Below, piece by piece: positions 58,436 to 64,000 of a stretch of 64,000 bases of DNA (within the stretch, counting starts at the first letter, position 1; each line of letters starts with the position of its first letter). Origin of the DNA: Roseibium sp. MMSF_3412 (lineage in GTDB: Bacteria > Pseudomonadota > Alphaproteobacteria > Rhizobiales > Stappiaceae); NCBI RefSeq assembly GCF_030733265.1, contig NZ_JASHJI010000014.1:62001-126000 (forward strand). The letters are read 5' to 3'. The notes under the pieces are model-generated. The model worked only from the letters and a program-made list of their open reading frames with translations. It had not been told where the DNA came from and did not search any database. The position numbers and the translations under genes were made by a program.

Positions 58436-58462
58436 AACAAGGGGCCCTTTGGGTCCCTCGTT
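58436..58462 (-). terminator. Hairpin after the takP-like dctP gene
   Basis: AACAAGGGGCCC (58436-58447) pairs with GGGTCCCTCGTT (58451-58462) with one mismatch and one G-U around TTT. On the minus strand it is followed by GCATCTTTT. It lies 31 bases after the dctP stop and probably limits read-through into dctQM, keeping binding protein in excess. Confidence 0.65.
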
Positions 58463-58493
58463 GCTTTGGAAACCGTGCCTTTTGAACAGCAAC

Positions 58494-59591
58494 CTAGTCG
58501 TACTTGTAATCAAGCAGACGCGCGTTCATCTGGCCGTTGTCGGCATAAGGCATGTATTCGTGCATCAGCTTGCGATAAGCGAGGAAGCTTTCCGTGATAC
58601 GCTTTACCAGTTCGTCGTCACTGGCGCGCAGGTCGGCAATGACTTCGCCTGCCGCATTGCCCATTGCAACAATGACTTCGTCGGGCAGCTTGCGCACCAT
58701 CACGTCATGCTCGTTGACGAGCTGCGTGAGCGCCTGAGCGTGCTTGGTGTTGTATTCGGTGAGCACGTCGTTATAGAGGCTCGCGCAGGCCTGGGCGACT
58801 GCTGCCTTGAGGTCGTCCGGCAGGTCGTTGTAGGCGTCCAGATTAACCGCGCACTCTTCGGCGGAAGACGGCTCGCCAACGCCCGGCCAGTAGTAGTTCT
58901 TGGCGATCTGGTAGTAGCCGAGCGCGCTGTCGGTCCACGGGCCGATGAACTCGCCCGCATCGAGCGCGCCGGACTGCAGCGCCTGGAACATGGCCGGACC
59001 GCTCATCGCCTGGACCGCCATGCCGAGCTTGGAGCACATTTCCGAGGCAAGGCCGGTCGAGCGGAACTTCAGGCCCTTCAGGTCATCGACGCTGTTGATC
59101 TCCGTGCGGAACCAGCCAGCCCATTGCGGGCCGGAGTTGCCGCACAGGAACGGCTTGAGATTGAAGCCGCCGTAGATCTCGTCGTAGAGCGCCTGTCCGC
59201 CGCCGTGAATAAGCCAGCCGGCCTGTTCCGGTGCTGTCAATCCGAAAGGCTGCGAGCCGAACAGCAGGATGCCCTTGGACTTCGATCCCCAATAGGCCGG
59301 AACGGCGTGATAGAGTTCAGCGGTTCCCTGGCCGACCGCGTCGAAGACGCCGTTGCCGGGAACGATTTCACCTGCCGCAAACAGCTTCACCTCGATGCGT
59401 CCGCCGGAAAGCGCCGTAATGCGGTCGGCGAGCATCTGCGCCGCGACGCCGGGTCCAGGAAGGTTTTTCGGCCATGCGGTGACCATGCGCCATTGGCGGG
59501 TGTCCTGCGCAATCGCGGGTGCGGCCAGGGTTGTGGCCGCAACGGCGGCGGTGCCGGTCGCACCGGCTTTCAGAAAGTCACGTCTTTTCAT
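58494..59591 (-). CDS. dctP: TRAP substrate-binding protein (TakP-like 2-oxo acid type, Tat-exported)
   Basis: A 365-residue periplasmic receptor. The N-terminus MKRRDFLKAGATGTAAVAATTLAAPAIAQ is a twin-arginine signal. The mature part WRMVTAWPKNLPGPGVAAQMLADRI, the GSQPFGLT region, PQWAGWFRTEINSVDDLKGLKFR and EFIGPWTDSALGYYQIAKNYYWPG match the TakP group, whose studied member binds pyruvate and other 2-oxo acids with sodium. The ATG at 59591 is preceded by AGGGGT. The ligand is inferred, not shown. Confidence 0.92.
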   Translation of the reverse strand: MKRRDFLKAGATGTAAVAATTLAAPAIAQDTRQWRMVTAWPKNLPGPGVAAQMLADRITALSGGRIEVKLFAAGEIVPGNGVFDAVGQGTAELYHAVPAYWGSKSKGILLFGSQPFGLTAPEQAGWLIHGGGQALYDEIYGGFNLKPFLCGNSGPQWAGWFRTEINSVDDLKGLKFRSTGLASEMCSKLGMAVQAMSGPAMFQALQSGALDAGEFIGPWTDSALGYYQIAKNYYWPGVGEPSSAEECAVNLDAYNDLPDDLKAAVAQACASLYNDVLTEYNTKHAQALTQLVNEHDVMVRKLPDEVIVAMGNAAGEVIADLRASDDELVKRITESFLAYRKLMHEYMPYADNGQMNARLLDYKYD

Positions 59592-59641
59592 CGTTCTACC
59601 CCTCGATTCGAATTTGGGTTCGGAGTGTCCTGCCGTGGTTT

Positions 59642-61315
59642 TTATTCCTCCAAGATTCCCGGCAGGTTAAGCCCCTGTTCTTTCGCGCAGTTCAGCGCGA
59701 TCTCGTATCCGGCATCGGCGTGACGCATCACGCCTGTTGCCGGGTCGTTCCAAAGCACGCGTTCGATCCGCCGTGCCGCATCGTCGCTGCCGTCACAGCA
59801 GATGACCATGCCTGAGTGTTGTGAAAAGCCCATGCCGACGCCGCCGCCATGATGCAGCGACACCCAGGTCGCGCCGGACGCCGTGTTGAGCAGTGCATTG
59901 AGAAGCGGCCAGTCGGAGACGGCGTCCGAGCCGTCCTGCATCGCTTCCGTCTCGCGGTTGGGCGAAGCGACGGAACCGGAATCGAGATGATCGCGACCAA
60001 TGACGACGGGCGCTTTCAGCTCGCCGCTCCTGACCATCTCGTTGAATGCAAGGCCGAGCCGGTGGCGTTGACCGAGGCCGACCCAGCAGATCCGCGCAGG
60101 CAGTCCCTGGAACGAAATTCGGTCCCGGGCCATGTCGAGCCAGTTGTGCAGATGCGGATCGTCCGGGATCAGCTCCTTGACCTTCGCGTCGGTGCGGTAA
60201 ATGTCTTCCGGATCGCCGGAGAGCGCACACCAGCGGAACGGACCGATCCCCCGGCAGAACAGCGGGCGGATATAGGCCGGCACAAATCCGGGAAACGCGA
60301 AGGCGTTTTCAAGCCCTTCTTCGAGCGCCATCTGCCGGATGTTGTTGCCGTAGTCCAGCGTTGGAACCCCCTGGTTCCAGAAGTCGACCATGGCGGCGAC
60401 ATGAACTTTCATCGAGGCCCGTGCAGCCTTTTCCACGGCCTTGGGATCCGTTTCCGCCTTTGCGCGCCATTCGGCGACGGTCCAGCCCTGTGGCAGATAG
60501 CCATTGACCGGGTCATGCGCGGAGGTCTGGTCGGTCACGATGTCCGGCTTGACGCCGCGCCTCACCAGTTCGGGAAACACATCCGCCGCATTGCCGATCA
60601 GGGCAACGGACTTGGCCTCTCCGGCGCTCGTCCAGCGTTCGATCAGCGCCAGGGCTTCGTCAAGGGAATGGGTTTTCTCATCCACATATCGGGTGCGCAG
60701 GCGGAAATCGGCGCTTTTCTCGTCGCACTCGACGGCTAGACAGCAAGCGCCGGCCATGACTGCGGCCAGAGGCTGCGCGCCGCCCATGCCTCCGAGCCCG
60801 CCCGTCAGGATCCAGCGGCCTTTCAGATCGCCGTCATAGTGCTGACGGCCAGCCTCCATGAAGGTTTCGTAAGTGCCCTGAACGATGCCCTGCGTGCCAA
60901 TGTAGATCCACGATCCGGCCGTCATCTGGCCGTACATCGCAAGACCCTTCTTGTCGAGTTCGTGGAAGTGGTCCCAGTTCGCCCAGTTCGGCACAAGGTT
61001 CGAGTTGGCGATGAGGACGCGCGGGGCGTCCTTGTGAGTCCTGAACACACCAACCGGCTTGCCCGATTGCACAAGCAGGGTTTCGTCTTCCTCAAGCCGC
61101 TTGAGACTTGCGACGATCCGGTCGAAGTCGTCCCAGGTCCGGGCGGCCCGGCCGATGCCGCCGTAGACAACCAACTCGTGCGGGTTTTCCGCAACATCGG
61201 GATGGAGGTTGTTCATCAGCATGCGCAGCGGTGCTTCGGTCAGCCAGGATCTGGCGTTCAACTCCGTGCCCGTCGGCGGGTAGACGTCGCGGGCATTGTG
61301 TCGGCGATCGTTCAT
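59642..61315 (-). CDS. hutU: Urocanate hydratase
   Basis: A 557-residue urocanase, the second step of histidine breakdown (urocanate to imidazolone propionate). It uses tightly bound NAD+: [17 protein letters not shown], GKWxxTGG-type [36 protein letters not shown] and [19 protein letters not shown] are family blocks. The length is standard. Its start overlaps hutG by 4 bases, so it is last in a hutI-hutH-hutG-hutU operon. Confidence 0.96.
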   Translation of the reverse strand: MNDRRHNARDVYPPTGTELNARSWLTEAPLRMLMNNLHPDVAENPHELVVYGGIGRAARTWDDFDRIVASLKRLEEDETLLVQSGKPVGVFRTHKDAPRVLIANSNLVPNWANWDHFHELDKKGLAMYGQMTAGSWIYIGTQGIVQGTYETFMEAGRQHYDGDLKGRWILTGGLGGMGGAQPLAAVMAGACCLAVECDEKSADFRLRTRYVDEKTHSLDEALALIERWTSAGEAKSVALIGNAADVFPELVRRGVKPDIVTDQTSAHDPVNGYLPQGWTVAEWRAKAETDPKAVEKAARASMKVHVAAMVDFWNQGVPTLDYGNNIRQMALEEGLENAFAFPGFVPAYIRPLFCRGIGPFRWCALSGDPEDIYRTDAKVKELIPDDPHLHNWLDMARDRISFQGLPARICWVGLGQRHRLGLAFNEMVRSGELKAPVVIGRDHLDSGSVASPNRETEAMQDGSDAVSDWPLLNALLNTASGATWVSLHHGGGVGMGFSQHSGMVICCDGSDDAARRIERVLWNDPATGVMRHADAGYEIALNCAKEQGLNLPGILEE

Positions 61316-62142
61316 GAGGCGCTCCCTGGATCTTCATTGGCTTTTCGGGCAAGCGTCGGCGCGAGCGCCGCAAGTGCGTCGAGAATGTCTTTGAGGTGCG
61401 AGCGGAGACGCTCCGCCTTGTCTTCATCGTAGGTGAAGGGCGTGTCCTCACTTGCCAGATGTGTCTTCTGGGCAAGCTCCATCTGGATGGCGTGGATGCC
61501 CTCTTCCGGTCTGCCGTAATGGCGTGTGGTCCAGCCGCCCTTGAAACGGCCGTTCAAAACCGCTGAATAGCCGCTTGCGGTTTCTGTGCGCTGGAAAACG
61601 GCGGCCTCGATTTTCGGTGCGCAGGTTGCACCGTTATTCGTCCCCGTATTGAAGTCCGGCAGGGTTCCCTCAAAGAGATAGGGCACGCGGGAACGGATCG
61701 AATGGCAGTCGTAAAGGATCGCGACGCCGTGTCTCGCGCGGACGCGTTCCAGCTCCATTTGCAGCGCCGCGTGGTAAGGCGCATGCCAGGCGAGGCGCCG
61801 GGTTTCAATTTCCTCGTCCACGGGGGCTTCGTCTTCGAGGTAGATCGGTTTTCCGTCGAAGTCGGTCGTCGGGCAGAGCGTTGTCGTGTTCTGTCCCGGA
61901 TAGAGGCTGACACCTTCGGGGTCGCGATTGGCGTCGATGACGTAGCGATGGAAGTTGGCCCGCACCATGGTCACGCCGGGCAGCAGACCTTCGTAAAGTC
62001 GGTCCACATGCCAGTCGGTGTCCGCAAGTTTCTGGCCGAGGGGTGTAAGGCGTTGCCAGATGTCTGCGGGAACGAAAGTCCCTGAATGCGGCACTCCCAG
62101 GACGACCGGTCCGTCGCCTCTTGTCACCTCAAACGGGTTCAT
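61312..62142 (-). CDS. hutG: N-formylglutamate deformylase
   Basis: A 276-residue hydrolase releasing formate and glutamate in the five-step histidine pathway. [54 protein letters not shown] and [18 protein letters not shown] are HutG hallmarks and include the zinc ligands. The ATG at 62142 overlaps the hutH stop by 14 bases; the open frame to 62286 is a shadow. The formate it yields could feed the formate dehydrogenase encoded at 31424-36286. Confidence 0.94.
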   Translation of the reverse strand: MNPFEVTRGDGPVVLGVPHSGTFVPADIWQRLTPLGQKLADTDWHVDRLYEGLLPGVTMVRANFHRYVIDANRDPEGVSLYPGQNTTTLCPTTDFDGKPIYLEDEAPVDEEIETRRLAWHAPYHAALQMELERVRARHGVAILYDCHSIRSRVPYLFEGTLPDFNTGTNNGATCAPKIEAAVFQRTETASGYSAVLNGRFKGGWTTRHYGRPEEGIHAIQMELAQKTHLASEDTPFTYDEDKAERLRSHLKDILDALAALAPTLARKANEDPGSAS

Positions 62143-63685
62143 TTGCCGCCCCCAGTCTGATGATATGTTCGTCTGAGACTGCGGAAACCAGGCTGCGCGT
62201 GCGCACAAGTTCCGCTGCCGTCTCAAGGTCGGGGGCGAGATAGCGGTCTGCGTCGAGAGCGGGAACCTTCGAGCGCAGTTTTTCAATGACGGACTGGAGG
62301 GCTGGGCTTGTCTTCAGCGGAGCCCGGTGTTCGATCCCCTCGACCGCGCATAGAAGTTCCACGCCAAGGATATGCGCCAGGTTCGCGTTCATGCGGCCCA
62401 GCCGCCGCGCCCCATGCGCGGCCATGGAGACGTGGTCTTCCTGGTTCGCGCTGGTCGGCGTCGAATCCGTTGAACAGGGATTGGCCAGGTGCTTGTTTTC
62501 ACTCATCAACGCCGCCGTCGTGACCTCGGCAATCATCAGTCCGGAATTGAGGCCCGGATCCTTTGCGAGGAAAGGCGGCAGGTCAAAGGAAAGTGTCGGA
62601 TCGACCACCAGGGCAACCCTGCGCTGCGCGATCGCACCCAGTTCGGCAACGGCGAGCGCGATCTGGTCGGCTGCGAACGCGACCGGTTCCGCATGGAAAT
62701 TGCCGCCCGAAACAATCCTGTCCGCATCGATCAGAACCAGCGGATTGTCCGTTGCCGCGTTGGCTTCGATTTCAAGCGTCGCCGCCGCCATGCGCAGAAG
62801 GTCGACACAGGCACCGGCAACCTGTGGCTGGCAGCGGATACAATAGGGATCCTGAACGCGGGTGTCGCCGTCGCGGTGGCTCTCCCTGATTTCCGACCCG
62901 GTCATGATCTGCCGCATGGCTCTTGCAACTTCGATCTGGCCACGATGGCCGCGCAGCTCGTGAATTTCAGGCAGCAGGGGCGCGGTCGACCCCATGATGG
63001 CATCCGTGGAGAGGCTTGCGGTGATCAGGGTCGCCTCCGCAAGACGCCAGCTGTCGAAGAGGGCGACAAGTGCGCATGCGGTGGAGAATTGCGTGCCGTT
63101 GATCAGGCCCAGGCCTTCCTTGGGTCCGAGGACCACGGGCTTCAGTCCGGCCCTTTCAAGAGCATCCCGGCCCGGCAGCCGCTCGCCCTTCAATGTGGCT
63201 TCACCTTCGCCGATGAGAACGGCTGTCATGTGCGCGAGCGGAGCAAGATCGCCTGAGGCGCCGACCGATCCCTGAGACGGCACGACTGGCGTGACGCCGA
63301 ATGCAAGACAACCTTCGATCAGTTCCAGCACTTCAAAGCGAACGCCCGAGGCCCCGCGTCCGAGAGACAGCAGTTTGAGTGCCATCATCAGGCGAGTCGT
63401 GGTTTCGTCCAGCGGTTCGCCGACCCCGCAACAGTGGGACAGGATCAGATTGCGCTGGAGTGTTGCCGTGTCACCAGCGGCGATCTTGACGCTGGCGAGC
63501 TTGCCGAAACCGGTGTTGACGCCATAAACAGCCTCGTCACCGCGCGCTGCTTCCGCGACACGTTCCGAAGCCTGACGAATGGCGGCTTCCGCGGTCCGGT
63601 TGATACGGACAGGGTGGAGGTCCCTGTAGACGCTTTCAAGTTCGGCGAGCGTGACGTGGCCGGGGTCAAGGGTGAGGCCGGTCAT
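62129..63685 (-). CDS. hutH: Histidine ammonia-lyase
   Basis: A 518-residue enzyme converting histidine to urocanate and ammonia. The Ala-Ser-Gly that forms the MIO cofactor is in [17 protein letters not shown] (near residue 140); [11 protein letters not shown] (catalytic Tyr), [15 protein letters not shown] and [16 protein letters not shown] are also present. The ATG at 63685 overlaps the hutI stop by 4 bases, so I reject the upstream open frame to 63943. Confidence 0.96.
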   Translation of the reverse strand: MTGLTLDPGHVTLAELESVYRDLHPVRINRTAEAAIRQASERVAEAARGDEAVYGVNTGFGKLASVKIAAGDTATLQRNLILSHCCGVGEPLDETTTRLMMALKLLSLGRGASGVRFEVLELIEGCLAFGVTPVVPSQGSVGASGDLAPLAHMTAVLIGEGEATLKGERLPGRDALERAGLKPVVLGPKEGLGLINGTQFSTACALVALFDSWRLAEATLITASLSTDAIMGSTAPLLPEIHELRGHRGQIEVARAMRQIMTGSEIRESHRDGDTRVQDPYCIRCQPQVAGACVDLLRMAAATLEIEANAATDNPLVLIDADRIVSGGNFHAEPVAFAADQIALAVAELGAIAQRRVALVVDPTLSFDLPPFLAKDPGLNSGLMIAEVTTAALMSENKHLANPCSTDSTPTSANQEDHVSMAAHGARRLGRMNANLAHILGVELLCAVEGIEHRAPLKTSPALQSVIEKLRSKVPALDADRYLAPDLETAAELVRTRSLVSAVSDEHIIRLGAANEPV

Positions 63686-64000
63686 TGTGCGCCTCCGAAA
63701 ATACGTTCTTTCAGCGGATTGAAGCCGATGCGGTAACTGAGTTCCGCCGGATGGGAGACGTTCCAGACAGACAGATCGGCACGTCTTCCAGCTTCCAGCG
63801 TGCCGCGATCGGACAGTCCCAGGGCCTTCGCGGCCTCCCGGGTCACACCGGCGAGCGCTTCTTCCGGCGTCATGCGAAACAGGGTGCAGCCCATGTTCAG
63901 GGCAAGGAGCAGGGAAGCGAGGGGAGAGGAGCCGGGATTGCAATCCGTCGCGAGTGCGATCGGGACGCTGTTCGCGCGCAACAGATCCACGGGCGGCAAT
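63682..64000 (-). CDS. hutI: Imidazolonepropionase, C-terminal part (cut by window edge)
   Basis: The last 105 or so residues of HutI, the metal-dependent amidohydrolase that opens imidazolone propionate. [45 protein letters not shown] contains the metal aspartate and the conserved amidohydrolase C-terminus, ending [21 protein letters not shown]. The reading frame continues past 64000, so the N-terminal half is missing only because of the window. It overlaps hutH by 4 bases and leads the visible hut operon. Confidence 0.93.
   Translation of the reverse strand, partial: LPPVDLLRANSVPIALATDCNPGSSPLASLLLALNMGCTLFRMTPEEALAGVTREAAKALGLSDRGTLEAGRRADLSVWNVSHPAELSYRIGFNPLKERIFGGAQ

Overview
The window reads as chromosomal DNA of a metabolically versatile, GC-rich marine-type alphaproteobacterium. 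The TRAP transporters, enolase-superfamily and Rieske/dimethylglycine-dehydrogenase genes, a respiratory formate dehydrogenase with DUF3305/DUF3306 partners, and alphaproteobacterial intergenic palindromes fit the Stappiaceae/Rhodobacteraceae style (Roseibium/Labrenzia-like). That placement is inference. There is no rRNA, complete ordinary tRNA, phage, insertion sequence or CRISPR array.

Layout. (1) 23-8375: N-formylglutamate amidohydrolase-like protein, a TRAP transporter, a glutamine-synthetase-like ligase, an aldehyde dehydrogenase and an iron alcohol dehydrogenase, probably one uptake and gamma-glutamyl-type degradation locus. (2) 8546-11117: a YceI-OmpA fusion overlapping a caspase-like protein with a terminal CxxCH. 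(3) 11177-16245: a beta-carbonic-anhydrase-like protein, an NmrA-like protein divergent from a TetR regulator, a B12-binding radical SAM enzyme and two membrane proteins. (4) 16538-22156: an RNA-repair locus, rtcR < > rsr - structured RNAs - rtcB. (5) 22188-23390: an MFS pump. (6) 23625-40975: a periplasmic formate dehydrogenase with its accessory genes and a tungstate ABC transporter. (7) 41103-54786: two divergent, tightly overlapping operons around an RpiR regulator, with Rieske oxygenase, dimethylglycine-dehydrogenase-like enzyme, three tandem enolase-superfamily enzymes, a class III aminotransferase and others. (8) 54868-59591: a GH3 hexosaminidase and a second TRAP transporter. (9) 59642-64000: histidine utilisation, hutU-G-H-I.

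The most interesting region is the 840 bases between rsr (Ro60/TROVE protein) and rtcB (RNA ligase). They hold a tandem array of tRNA-like and Y-RNA-like elements. One 268-nt element (20109-20376) has a perfect 7-bp acceptor stem, a D arm, a T arm with TTCGAGT loop and an encoded CCA, but a long bulged Y-type helix replaces the anticodon arm. A bulged-helix motif (GGATGCC-R-G-Y-AGGA) recurs four times, and the last copy folds as a compact three-armed cloverleaf just before rtcB. The regulator RtcR has GTMGTG where sigma-54 activators carry GAFTGA, and I find no convincing -24/-12 promoter before rsr.

The formate dehydrogenase region also stands out. A small secreted protein there is apparently a shrunken TupA-like (tungstate-binding) domain fused to a cytochrome c heme motif, and a genuine TupBCA importer lies at the far end of the same region.
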